Assembly: GCA_963082975.1 (NCBI GenBank)
Contig: OY720349.1
Location: 68,694,501-68,758,500 of the forward strand
Source of the DNA: Labia minor
Lineage: Eukaryota; Arthropoda; Insecta; Dermaptera; Spongiphoridae
DNA length: 64,000 bases
Reading direction: 5' to 3'
Shown one piece after another: positions 38,750 to 51,101 of the stretch. Position numbers and translations under genes: made by a program. The first letter of the stretch is position 1. Each line of letters begins with the position of its first letter. The notes beneath the pieces are model-generated. The model worked only from the letters and a program-made list of their open reading frames with translations, ran no database searches and had not been told where the DNA came from.

Positions 38750-38778
38750 TTATTTTATTTTATTTTATTTTATTTTTT
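38750..38778. repeat. (TTTTA)n microsatellite
   Basis: Five to six pentamer units. A (TGTATG)n-like run lies nearby at about 38260-38281. Confidence 0.85.
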
Positions 38779-38959
38779 ATTATATATTAAGATATTAGAT
38801 ATTATAGGGGTATATAAGAATCTTGTGATATTCTAAATATATATTTAATATATTTTAAAGAAATATTTTCAATTTATTTTCCATCTTAAAATTATTTTCA
38901 AAATAATTTTAAATAAATATGTTCAAATTTAATCCACATAACGAAAAAAAAAATATTAA

Positions 38960-39148
38960 ATGATATTTTCTGTTAAGAATAGATGGAGGGATTATTTGAA
39001 AAAAATATTAAATTCGAATGTAAATAATAGAACAGAAACCATATCGGTGGCCTCAACAGAAATCAATTTTGAAGAAGCGATGGAGAAATTTAAAAAGAAT
39101 AAATCACAGGCATTAGGGTTGATATATTTACCTGTAGAATTAATTTAA
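38960..39148 (+). pseudogene. LINE fragment, start of reverse-transcriptase domain
   Basis: A 62-codon frame reads RWRDYLKKILN ... NFEEAMEKFKKNKSQALGLI and ends PVELI. This matches the segment before and at the start of the RT domain in non-LTR retrotransposons (pattern W..YF..LLN ... EEV..A...LKNGKAPG.D.IP.ELI). The usual GKAPG is here KSQALG. It stops at 39146-39148 and AT-rich sequence follows, so it is a short relic. It could belong to the same LINE family as the 7243 and 29896 fragments, which cover the other end of ORF2, but they do not overlap, so that is not testable here. Confidence 0.6.
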
Positions 39149-40449
39149 TATAGTGGGAAACCTATATAGTAGATTGTATTCGCAAATTTCTTTATTTTTA
39201 AATTTATAAAAAAAATATTCAAAAATATTAAAGAAGAAATTTATTTTTCCAAATTTTAATACAAATAATCAATCCTAAGAATGGAAATTTAATATATATT
39301 ATATTAATATTTTAAAGAATGTGGATATATTAAAGTAAACAAGGTTTTTGATCAATTATAATTATGAATATTATATTAAATATATATTTATATATAAAAT
39401 CAATTATTAATAAAATTTAATATAAAAATAGTCTAAACATTAAAACATATTGAAGAAGATGATAATATCTTTTTGATAATCATTTTATTTTATTCATATA
39501 AAATTTAATATTTAAAATTATAACACTTTTATTCAGGATTGTTACAAGATATAGAAATATATTCAATTATATATTAACGCTTAAGGGGATGAATGGGACG
39601 TTACCCCTTCTCTAAGTGATAAGTGCCAATAAAACAATCAGTAAATCATTTCAAACAATTTTACAATGATCTTTGTGTGTAAGTGGAAAGATTGACATTA
39701 ATTGGTTATTTAGCATTAGTGAATTATGATAATTTTAATGGAAAATTCACTTACATTTTCGCTGAAACAGAGCGTCGCCCGCCCGGTGTGCTACGCCATG
39801 CGCACTCACACAACGACAGCGACTGACTGAATGTTTACTTGGCTAGGAGCCCCTGGTATGTATGCAACCAGCAATACCAGCCACCCAATTTAAACTTATA
39901 ATATTTAAATGTTTAAATGTTTAAAAACAGATTTTGTGTGTGTGCTTATTTTATTATTCAATTTATTAATAATAAATTCAATAAAATATTCAAATAAAAA
40001 AAATAAAATAAAAATAATAATTTGAACTGTTGGATTTTAAAGTATTATTTTAACAGCCAAATGATGTTAAAACCAATGAGAAAACCAACGTAGACAAACT
40101 GACAAATTAATAAATGAATTTAATAATAAAATTAAATTTATAAAGGCCTTGAAGAATGTAGTTTTAATTCAATACTTGCAATTTATTAAAAATAAAACTG
40201 TTTTATATAAATAAATAAATTCATAAGAAAATTGATCATTATTGTTTTTGTGAATATTTTTAAATATATAAAATACATTTTATTTTTATTTACATCCAAT
40301 TAGTAAAATTGGTTAAATTTAATTAACAATATTGAAAAAAAAAATATTTTTCAATTTCTTTGTCGACTAAGTTTGTAATTTTATTTTTTTTTTTTAAAAA
40401 CTGTTTTAAAAAAAGTCCATTTTTAAAATAATCTAAAATTAATATAAGT
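39149..40449. other. Spacer
   Basis: AT-rich, with a GC-richer unique island at about 39750-39890. Nothing recognised. Confidence 0.5.
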
Positions 40450-40847
40450 TTGATAGTTTTTCACAGGATTAAAAATTGAATAAAACTGCTATAGCTATAA
40501 TTTCAGCTTGATCGAATCGCTGAAAGTACCGGAATTAATTTTATAAATATTTTAACATAGTGACTGTCATTCACCCCCCAGCACGTGGCATGGTGTCATC
40601 TACAAAGTATTAATTTTTAAAATTTTTAAATTTTGACTTAAAAATGAAGGTAAAGGTTTTAAATATCAATTTAATATATGTTAATTAATTAATTTAATTC
40701 AATAACAATACTATACTATAAATTAAAATTAATTTAATTAATTAAAATTCACAAACAATTATACTTAATTTATAATTTAATTTAAATATTTTATATGTTA
40801 ATTAATCCAATTCAAATTTGCGAGATAGTCGAGTGGAGACACTCCAG
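40450..40847 (+). mobile_element. Helentron-type element, copy d (5'-truncated)
   Basis: Lacks the 5' third. It begins within the GATAATTTTTCACATGATT-like segment and runs to an intact 3' end, GCGAGATAGT ... TGGAGACACTCCAG, at 40847. It is more diverged than copies b and e. The AACGG module present in the other copies is lost with the 5' part. Confidence 0.7.
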
Positions 40848-43323
40848 ATTTTTAACCTTGCATTGCATCCTCAATTTAACGTTTTCTGAAGTCCCTGTTA
40901 ATAATAATATTATTGGGCGTTAGAATATGTGAAATAAACCTTTTGAATTCTAAACAACCAATTTGGACGTTTGCTGATGTCAACAAATATCGATTGGATA
41001 AAACCTGTTATTATATAATAATAACGCTTTATTTATTTTTTCTTTATTTTCAAATGAAATTAATTTCTAATATAATTAATTAATTTAAATAATTAAATTT
41101 TATTATTTACATAAATAAATTACTGTTTAAATACAAATGATAATGAAAAATTAATATAGGACTGAGTTACATCTGGATTTTAATTTTTTCCTAATTAAAA
41201 AGAGAAAATTTTTCTTTTAATAATTCTTTCATACGAATTTTATATTATTTTTCCATTAATTGATTTTCAAAATGTTTTTCCCTTTCGATTTAAATTAAAT
41301 TTCCTGTCCAGCTCTTGGATTTTGGGGGATTATGCAATTCTAGTTATTGCAGAAATTTTAATTTGTTTACTCGCTTTTAGGATCTAAAATTTCTTTACAG
41401 GTCTATGGGACGGAGTCAACCCACCCTCCGGGTTTGAAAAGGGAAGTTACGTGATAAAAATTAGCGCCCCCGATCAAGAAAACAAGGTAAAGGTTGATAG
41501 GACCCGTTCTACTGATCATAGGACACCTCATTGATATAACTAACTTGTGATAGGCGCTATCCTTGCGTAGGGTCAACAAAGTTATTTTAATTTATTAAAT
41601 TGAAAATAACTTTGAATCGTATCTAAAATACGTTGGTTGATTAAACAAAATAAAATATATAATAAATAGTTAACTAAGTTTAGAATTAGGTTCTAATTAA
41701 TTACCTTTAAAAAATATCCAAAACTTTTCTTATAAAAAAAAAAAAAATCGGAATTAATAAATATAAAATAAATCAAAATAAATAAAATAAGTTTTTACTG
41801 ATGTTTATTTATATTAATTAACCTTTTTTTTTGTTTAATAAATAAAGTTCTTTCTAAGGGGAAAGCCTGAGCTTTAATGTTTTTATTTTTGAATAAAATC
41901 CTATCTTGTAGTTTGTTATTTTCCTATTTTAAGATAGGTCTATTAGAAAGTAAGTTTCTTTGTAACGAGGGAGTCCTCTGAGTACAGTATTAAAGAATAT
42001 ATTCCTTAATGAGGACGAATACTGTTTAACGTCCCTTCGGGAGGAAGAAAGCAACTTTATATATATATAAAGCATAGGCAGAGCAAGCTCCATAATCTCT
42101 GTTGAAATTTAAACTTGTAACAATACCTCCTTTCCTTCCCATCTTATGTTTTTTGTTTTTAATTTTTTTCCTTTTAAAAATTCATTATTTTAACACCACC
42201 CTTTAAATTTCTTGAAGGAACTTGGTACTTTCGTTTACTAAATAACAAAGTTTCCTTCAACGCACGAAGGAAAAGCGGATTAGCCTCATTAATGATGGTA
42301 AGTAATATTCTTTCTAATTAATACTTATTTATTATTTTAGTATATAATTTATATTTTCTTTATTTATTTATTTAAATGAATAGAATGAAATCGTTTTTAA
42401 AATTAACTTATTTATATCCACCATGAAAAGAGAAAAAATAATGTAAAAATAAATAAATAAATAAGTATAAAATGTTTTAAAATAGGATTGGACAAACTTA
42501 ATTTGATATGATGGACATGAATTATTCTTATTAATTCGCCATTGACTATTTTTTTAATTAATTAATTTGTATTTATGCCGTACGATCAACTCTGAAAAAT
42601 ACCAAATCGAAATTTGTTTAGTCCTGTTGTTCGATTAAAATTGCATTTAAACAATTTTGATCTGTGATATAATTAAATAATTAAATTAGATAAAATAAGA
42701 AGAAAAAAAAGAATTTATTTATTCACTTGAAAAATTTAAATTTCAATATTTTGGATTCTCTCGCAATTTTTTAAATAAAAAAAATATGAAAGTTAATATC
42801 TTAAATTAGTATTCTTGTGTGACTTAAATAAATAAATATTTATTTAAATCGCAAAAAGAATTATCGATAAATTTATTTAATTTATTTGAAAGGATAATTT
42901 TAATGTATTTTAAAAAAAAAAAAAATGTAAATTTGTCAACTACTATCGCCATTTATATTGTGATGTTATTTGCACAGGTCCATGAATAAAACAGAATGAA
43001 TGTAGGTGGGGGAAGGAACTAGTACAATCGACCATCAGTGTGCAATGGATCGATGGACGGATGGACAACGTGGTTATGTGGTGAAGGGGCATTTATTGAA
43101 CCAATTACTTCAATCCATTATCCCATTCATTTCATTGACCAGTTCTGTATTTTTCAAATTATATTTCTATAGACATATTAAATCATTAATTAAACTTTAA
43201 ATTATACATTTTTTTTATTGGAAGTTATTTATTTTATTATATTCACTAGAGGCGCCAAAATCGGTAGAATGTTGCTTGGCAGAATTAAACTCAAGAAATC
43301 CTCTACTTCTAAATCTTCTAAAT
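40848..43323. other. Spacer with a structured, GC-richer segment
   Basis: Mostly AT-rich, but 41397-41590 is GC-richer and open for about 45-60 codons on both strands. Stretches at about 41905-41941 and 41983-42024 contain perfect 8-base stems (CCTATCTT/AAGATAGG and ACAGTATT/AATACTGT), and CCCTTCGGGA with a UUCG-type loop lies near 42032. A GGTAAGT donor-like site occurs at about 42298. No family is recognised. A fragment of an unrecognised element or non-coding gene is possible but not shown. Confidence 0.35.
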
Positions 43324-43595
43324 CAGTGATTCTCAACCACTGAGCCGCGAGATTTCCAAAATATGCCGCCAAATTTCACAAATTTATAGTTCAAATTAAG
43401 AAAAAGTACTTATTTATTTTATATGTATGAAAAAAAGAGGTAAAATGTTTTCGCGACTAGACTCTAACTAACTTTATCTAAATAACTTTTAAACTTATCT
43501 TTTTTTTTTTGTGTGTGTGTGTGTGTGTGCCTTTAAAAGTAAGGTAAAGGTAAAAAAAAAAAAAAAAAAAAAAAAAAGAAGGTTGAGAATCACTG
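43324..43595. mobile_element. hAT-type MITE
   Basis: A 272 bp element with 15-bp inverted repeats CAGTGATTCTCAACC, the widely recurring hAT terminus. Flanking octamers TTCTAAAT and GTCTAAAA agree at six positions (TCTAAA core), fitting an 8-bp hAT target duplication of the nTCTAGAn type. Much of the inside is a T-run, (GT)n at 43511-43529 and poly-A at about 43552-43577. There is no coding sequence. Confidence 0.82.
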
Positions 43596-45655
43596 GTCTA
43601 AAATGTTCTAGCGATCTTACTACAAGTTACATAATTAATTTAATTCTAATGGAGGAAAATTGTTGGTTTTGAATTTTTCTTTTTCTTTTAGAATGAGATT
43701 AAATTTCTAGTCACTAATAGGTCTTGATTAATATCTACAAACTCAAAAGTTAAACAAAAAAAAAAAAAAACGAGGTAGTAACTAAATATAGGCCGAAAAA
43801 AGGTGACAAAAGCTTTCATTCCCGAGCTCTATCATGGCTTCTATTACAGCAAAGCAAGACACATAAATAATACCTTCTGACTGGGTTAAAATATCAAAGC
43901 TAATATCAAGGCTTTTACTTGCAGATATATTATTTGGCCTTGGAGGGCTTCCGTTTCTAGAAGCAGAGAGCCGTTGACGCGCGCCAGCCATATAAATCTT
44001 CTCACTTGGAATCTGTTAACACCCCTCCCCTCCCCGCCCCTCTCCTCTCCTCTCCTCTCCTATAGCACACAACACTACTCCCACCCCATCCCAACTATAG
44101 CATCCCTACCTCGAAAATGGAATTTTCACCCGGCACGGTTGATATCGTGGCTCTGCTTTTATAATGCCGTCTACATTTCTACAAGTTTACTAACTTAATA
44201 ATCCTACTAATTTACAAATATCTTCTAAACTATAATATAATTATCAACAAGAAATATCCGCTATAATTTATTTATTTATTTATATATTTTTTATTATTTT
44301 GAAAATTCTATTTATATAAGTTTATCCCTAGACTTACAAAAAATTAAATACTTAAAAAAAATATTAATTAATATTTAAATTAACAAAAGTGAATATAATA
44401 ATAAGATTATAATAATATTTAATTTAATCATTTTTAAGCTAGAAAGTTTTACTATGGGTATTTGGAGAGTTTTGTTGTTTTAATGTGTTTAGAAGTACTA
44501 CGGATTATTACCTGGATTAAATTTAAAAATAAGTAAACTTGTTAAAAGAGAAGTTACTGACAAGAACAGTTTTTATCAAAATGAAAGGAATGTTGAAGAT
44601 AGGTTTAAAATAAAAGATAATGTTACCATATTTGGGGGTGGGTTTCCTCTAAATTGTGTGTAATTATAATTATAATTAATTTATAATTTACCATCACCAA
44701 ATGTTTTATACAGTTGTTATAAATTATTAGAAAATAAAAAATATAATTTATTTATGTTGGATATTTCGATCTTGATTTTCTATAATTGAAAATTGAATAA
44801 AAATTATATTGTTAAGTTAACGACTATAATATAAAAAAAGTTTAAAAATTTTAGATAGATTTAAAATAATTAACAAAATCATGTATAGTTGTATATGATG
44901 GCTGAAAAGTCATGAATAGTCATTAAAAGATTGATTCTATCATTTCACATAAGATTATTTTGAGATATAAATTATTAAATATTTTTTTATTATCATTATA
45001 TAATTTTTATTTAAAACAAAAAGCAAAACAGATGTTAGGTACGGATGTTTGTGTGGCGCGAATGGGAAATTGTAAGAAAAACCAAATAAATATCAATGGG
45101 GGAAATGTTTCGAAAGAAGAATAAAAAATCCTAACAAGAACTTGTAAGAAGAATTACAGTTACAGGTCACATTTATAGAAATTATGTCCTTTTAAAGGTA
45201 AAGTATTGTTTTTTTTTTTTTTTTTTGTTTTCTCTGAATAAATATAAAAATTAATAAGAGAAAGTGATTTAAAAGATTGAATATGAGTAATATATATGCA
45301 TATAAATATATTTTAAACTTCTTCTTGTAAAAGTTTCCAGTAGAAACTACCTGTATATAGTATACTTTATTTTTGTGTGACTCTATTTTTAGAATGAAAA
45401 GCAAATGTATAATCAAGTTAAACTACGTCATTTTATGAATAATGCATTGGTAGAGCAGCTGATTGCCTAAGTTGCTGATGTGGCTGACGGCTGCTGTAGA
45501 GAGACAGAGACAGATAGATGAATTGAAGGGGAGAGTGAGTAAGAGAATAAAGATAGAGGAGAAAGAGAGAAAGATGTCGGTTCTCCTATCATCCAAGGGT
45601 TCAACCCTCGCTCGCTCGCTCGCTCTCTCCTACCTTACTTTTATTAAAAATTATT

Positions 45656-45689
<34 letters not shown>

Positions 45690-46817
45690 AGAAAATCTTT
45701 TTGACACATATTTTACATATTCTTGACATTAGAAGATTTTCATTTTATATTAACATGTTACATTCCTTAAAAGTTTATATTAAAAATACGAACTCAAAAT
45801 ATAATTTAAAATAGATAATACATGTAAAGAAAAAAAAAACTTAGCCTGTCAAAAAAAATATATTAATAACAAAAGTGATATATTTATTTATGTTTCGAGG
45901 AGAAGAACTTTTAATACTTTTTTTTTTTTATTATTATTATTTGGCTTACTATCAGAATTTTAATCATCCTTCATATTTATTTTATTCTATTAGTTTCAAT
46001 TATTTTCTACTATATTTAAAAAATGCTTAAGTAATTGTTATAATCCTGATTATATTGTGTAAACTCATTCTAGTAGATTTTTATGGAATTGAGGCGGACT
46101 AATAAATAATCTAGCATTCTCTTTGAAATTCATTTTTATTTTAGCCCTAGTCGGATAATGATAACCTATCGGATGACATTTTTAATTATGAACTTTTTCG
46201 TATAAGGTCATTATCGATTGGGTAGATTTTTTTCATTAAACAAAGTGATATAAATGTGAAAAGAACAAAACATGTTCCATGTCCATTGAGACGAACCTAA
46301 ATTGCATAGCGTTTATTCAATAACTTAATTAGTTTATTTAGAAAAAATGATATTATTATGGGAATAAATTTATTTAGAATCAAAAACCACCTCATTTTCA
46401 ATAGATTTACTGTAAAATTTTATGCAAGTAGTTTTAAATAGTTATGTGTTCATTTTGTAATGTCAATTTTTTAAAGTATTACAAATTTTGAACAAATTAA
46501 AATATTTATTTTTTATAGAATTAAGTCAACTCATTAAACTTAAAGTCGTTCATATCTCAAAAAGAAAAATATTATATAGTTGATTAATAAAATATTATTT
46601 ATATATTTCAAAAGATAATATGATATTGGTTTATTGTACAGCCTAAAAGATAGGCAACCAACACCGCACACAACTTTAAAAGTATATACTTATATTTAAC
46701 AAAATATTAGCCTGATTTGAATTGTATATACATTACGTATATATATATATATATAAGTGATTTTTATATATATATAACAAATTGAAATTCCCTCCTGTTG
46801 AGATCATTTTCAATTAT
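43596..46817. other. Non-coding spacer
   Basis: AT-rich, with a GC-richer island at about 43800-44170 that contains a CTCCT-type run near 44040-44061, and a (TA)n run near 45661-45687. Short frames have no domain. Confidence 0.5.
45445..45626 (+). repeat. tRNA-like sequence with spread A and B boxes
   Basis: TGGTAGAGCAGCTGATTG near 45449 resembles a tRNA A box, and GGGTTCAACCC near 45598 matches a B box. They are about 150 bp apart, with a purine-rich GAGAGA insert between them, and a (CTCG)n run follows. It could be a disrupted tRNA or tRNA-derived SINE, or chance. It is not a functional tRNA as it stands. Confidence 0.25.
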
Positions 46818-48075
46818 TCCTTTTAATTGGTCTGATGCTTCTTGTTTTGCACTTCACTGTCCACGCATACGAGAATCTTTTTCTTTCAAGTTAGGTTCCC
46901 TTCCTTCTTGAATCAACCGTCGGATTGAAAAGACAAATAGTTAATTTTGAGACTCTTTAAATTTCACTTTTGTGCGTGGCATCTAATTAGCACTTTTTTG
47001 TTCAATCCCATGGTCGATTCGGTTGGAAATAAGAATTGGATTTTTTAAATGAATCCCACTATTTATATTTGATTATGTAAAGGAAATCCAATACTTAATG
47101 AATTTTTCTTTTTGCATTATACACAAGGTATAATATACTATTTTCTCTTTATTTATAATTCTGATTGAGAGAATTTTTTTATCTCTGCAATCTTTTGCAT
47201 TACTTAACATTTTATGTTAATTCAATTATCAATATAAGCTGAATTTTATATTGAGAGATAATTATATGTATTTTCTAATTATTCCTTTTGTGATATTAAA
47301 ACAAAGATATCCACTAATTAAAAGGTCATTTTTCTTTATAAATCTAATTATATTCTTTATTATTCTACCTAGGATATTGAAATAAATATATCTGGTAAGA
47401 ACAAATTTGAATTGAACAATTTAATAAGTTCAATCAAAGTATTATTAGTTTCTAATTTTTAATCGCAATTCTATAATTGTATCATTTTAAACTGATAATC
47501 CTATTAAAAAGGTTATTTAGTTTCAATTTGTTAATCATATCATTTTGATTAATTATTTTTCTTAAATTTCTAATTACATTTTATTCAATAGTTTTATTTA
47601 AAACTATTGACCTGTTTAATAATAATAACTCCATTTGATTTTAAATCTCAAATTATATTAATTCAATGTTTTTCTCTATTTATAATGTGAGTTGCATGTC
47701 CTAAAGCATTGAATTCCAAAATTAAAAAACTTGTAACATCCTATTATATTCAATAATTGCTAAAAATATTTATTTAACAACTTGTAACATAATTTATTCA
47801 TTTAATTGAAATATATTACATTTATAACGTTTTTTGAATTTTGCTTTTTTCATTTCTATTAATATGACTTATTCTGTTTGATCACAAGGCACCCTTATAG
47901 CAACTCTGTTTTGCAACGACAAAAGGATTAAGCAATAACCTGACAATCTTTGGAACCTTCCTTAGCATGCTACTTCTAGAAATCGCCCGATTGAAGTGTT
48001 TTTTTTGTAATCTCCTTGCTACTCATTGTGGTGTAGTTCTATTGATATTTTCAATATCTCATTTTGGCTTTACCA
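46818..48075. repeat. Old AT-rich repeat, copy 2 (unclassified)
   Basis: Diverged sister of 8852-10368 in the same orientation. It carries the same end blocks in the same order and an approximately 170 bp extra segment near 46860-47030. Shared anchors include GGAAATCCAATACTTAATG, ACAAGGTATAAT, GCATGTCCTAAAGCATTGAA, ATCACAAGGCACCCTTATAG and AAAGGATTAAGCAATAA. No open frame or terminal repeat identifies it. Confidence 0.55.
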
Positions 48076-50463
48076 AATATATATATATATATTAAGTTAA
48101 ATACATCAATTACATTATTTCGTTTAGATAAAAACTATAATAATTTTAATATTTATATATTTTTTAATTAAAGACAATTTATAAGTATTTTCAAATTAAT
48201 AATCAAGTGGATGTCTAATTTTTATATGAAAAAACTTTTAACTTAAAAATTTCATAATTGGATATGTTGATTTTTTTATATTATTATTATCATTTATATG
48301 TATTATCTAATATCTTAACATAAAAATCGATTCATTTCGTTTTTTATAAAATATTGAATTAAATACATTTCAGATATTTATAATATAAATTTAAATTAGA
48401 TATTTGTGCAAATGTATTACTGAATTTTTATGAGATTACTTTGTTGACTCCATTCAAGAAAAAATAATATTACAAATTTCTAATTTTAGTTGATTAATTT
48501 AAAATAAGTATTTGCTTGAAATATAGATTATCGATTTTATTTTTTAATTTTACGGTTATTTAAGTAAATCAAAATAAATTTCGCATAGTAGATACTTAGA
48601 AAAATATAGTTGAGAGGATATTACATCTATTTTTCACTTTGGATAATAATATTTACTTCTCTGGTGGTTTATACTTTTGAGTGGGTGTCCATTTTAAATG
48701 AATAAAAATCCACTTATGTCTGACTAAATAGAAACTTGGTAAATAAACACGCATGGAACTGTAATTATTTTCAGTAGAATGAAATTTTAACCAAATCGAT
48801 ACATCATTGGAGAGGAACTTGGAAATTGAAGCCTGAAGGGATACCTACAATTGATAACTGATATACAAGCTCTGTGATTTAAAGGAGCAAACATATACAT
48901 TAATACTGAGGCACGCACGCACACTACCAGTGACACCCGACCTCGCAAACCAACCCTTAGCATGGCCCCAGAGCCTGTAACAAGAACTAAAGATTAATCG
49001 GTTCTCTGAACTAGAAACTCGTCAGAGCAAGCCAACGTTTCCATTACAAGAACGACGCGTGTGGTAGTGTGTGTGTTCGGGGGGGGGGGGGGGGGGGAGA
49101 AGAGAGTGAAAGGAGTTTGAGCAAAAGGGTGGTAGGGAGAAGATGGAAACTGAATACGGCCTGTTTGTCTTGTCCTACTGTATACAGTAGAAGGCTATTC
49201 TAAAGTGTGATGATAGAATGTCATCGTTTATTTTATGAATGACCAATTTATTTAAGAGCAGAGATAATAATAGATGGGGGGAAAAGGCGAAGAAAGAAAA
49301 AGTAAAAGAAAAAAAACAGGAATAAAAAAAAATATTTTTTTCCGATATCCTGTCAATATCTTGAGTCGAACGTGAATAAGAATCTACAGAACTCTTTGGA
49401 GCATTTATTTTATCTAAAGGAACTGTTGAAGCAAAATTAAAATAATAATAATAATAGATACTCCAAATGATTTATGATTATTATTATCAGGTTCTATTAT
49501 ATGTTTATATATATATTCTTATATTTTATGATTATTTTTATTTTATTTTATGAAAATGACTTAATTGTGAAAAAATAGTTTCAGTAATGAATTATTCAAA
49601 ATATTTTTGCCCATCATCACCATCACACAGAGTTGGAATACTGTCCATCCACGATCCGCAAATTTTCATACTAGGTAGACAGCGGTTGATATTTGTATTC
49701 AGAAACAAATAAATAATTATTTGTTTAATATATAGTACATATAACTTTTGTGTGAATAATTTTATTTTACAGTAAAGTTCACAATTAGTATTTAACCTCA
49801 CGTAAAAAAAGAATTAGAAATTAGCATTAATAAAATAATCCATGAAGCTATGAATTTCTGAATTTCTGAAAGAGAATCTATGTATATCTCTGTGCTTATT
49901 CGGAAACTCATTTCTACATCTTTCCATTTTCTATCCTCTCCTAATTTCCTTCTTTGACGATGAACAATATGAATATTAATATACGTACATAAAAAGAATA
50001 TCGGAAAAATATTCTTTTTGTTTATTTTTTCTTGGTATTTCCATCTATTATTCGGAATCTGAGTTTTTCTTTCAAGAGTATTATCTGGGAAAGGCTTAAT
50101 TAAATATTTATATTATAAGAATTTTAGAGATAGATAAAAATAAAATTATTATAATATTAATTAACCCGTTAAGAGAAAAAAAAATTATAGAAATTAAGAC
50201 ATATGTATAACAAAAAAAAAAAAAAAATCTTAATGGCATACTAGAATAGGTACAAGGGGCTTAGCTTAATCGTGGTGGTATACATTCAGTAATAATAAAT
50301 AGATGTTAATTTAAATAAATAAGTTCTATATTAACAAGCGTTTGGATTGGGAAGTTATAGTACATTTGTGTGTGTTCCCAACAAGTGAACATATGTGAAC
50401 ATGCATGAATATAAAGTATATTCTGAATGTCAAACTTAAATCAAGAGCATATAAATATATTAG
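48076..50463. other. Non-coding spacer
   Basis: AT-rich, with a GC-richer island at about 48740-49220 that ends in a G-run (49079-49097) and a purine-rich GAGA stretch. Nothing recognised. Confidence 0.5.
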
Positions 50464-51101
50464 CTGGAGTGTCTCCACTCGACTATCTCGCAATTTGAAT
50501 TGGATTAAATAACATAATATATTATATCTAAATTAAATTTAATTAATTATAAATTATAAATAATAAATAATAAATATTAAACCAGCGCATGTTTGGCTTT
50601 TTGTTGATGGCACCACGTCACGTGTTGGCGCGTGAGATTTGCAGTGTTAAAAAATTAATTCTGGTAATTTCAGCGAATCAATCAAGCTGAAATTCTATAT
50701 ATAGCAGTTTTATACAATGTTTAATCATGTGAAAAATTATCAAACATATATCTTTATTTTTACGGTCACTTTAGAGGAAAAAAAATCAAAACGTTGTAGG
50801 TAATGACCCTCTTCCGGTTGAGCTACATTTCTCAAAAGTTGATAGAAAACTATGAATTTTGAATAATGTCCATGTACCAAATTTCATCATTCTAGCTCAA
50901 ACCGTTTTTGCGTAATCTTGCCTACATACATACACACACACATACACACACACATACACACATACACACATACACACACACACACAGACATTTTTCTCAA
51001 CCTTAGTGAAAATGATTCAGGAACCTTCAAAACGTATAAAAACATCAAAATCTCAACATCGAAAATTTTCGTGATCGCAATACTATCTCTGGCGAGATAG
51101 T
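50464..51101 (-). mobile_element. Helentron-type element, copy e (full length)
   Basis: Best-preserved uninterrupted copy, 638 bp on the minus strand. On the plus strand it begins CTGGAGTGTCTCCACTCGAC (3' hairpin end) and finishes with the ACTATCTC-TGGC-GAGATAGT hairpin (5' end) at 51101. An internal (CA/CATA)n run lies at about 50925-50990. It is flanked by AT-rich sequence with no clear target duplication, as expected for this class. Confidence 0.8.
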
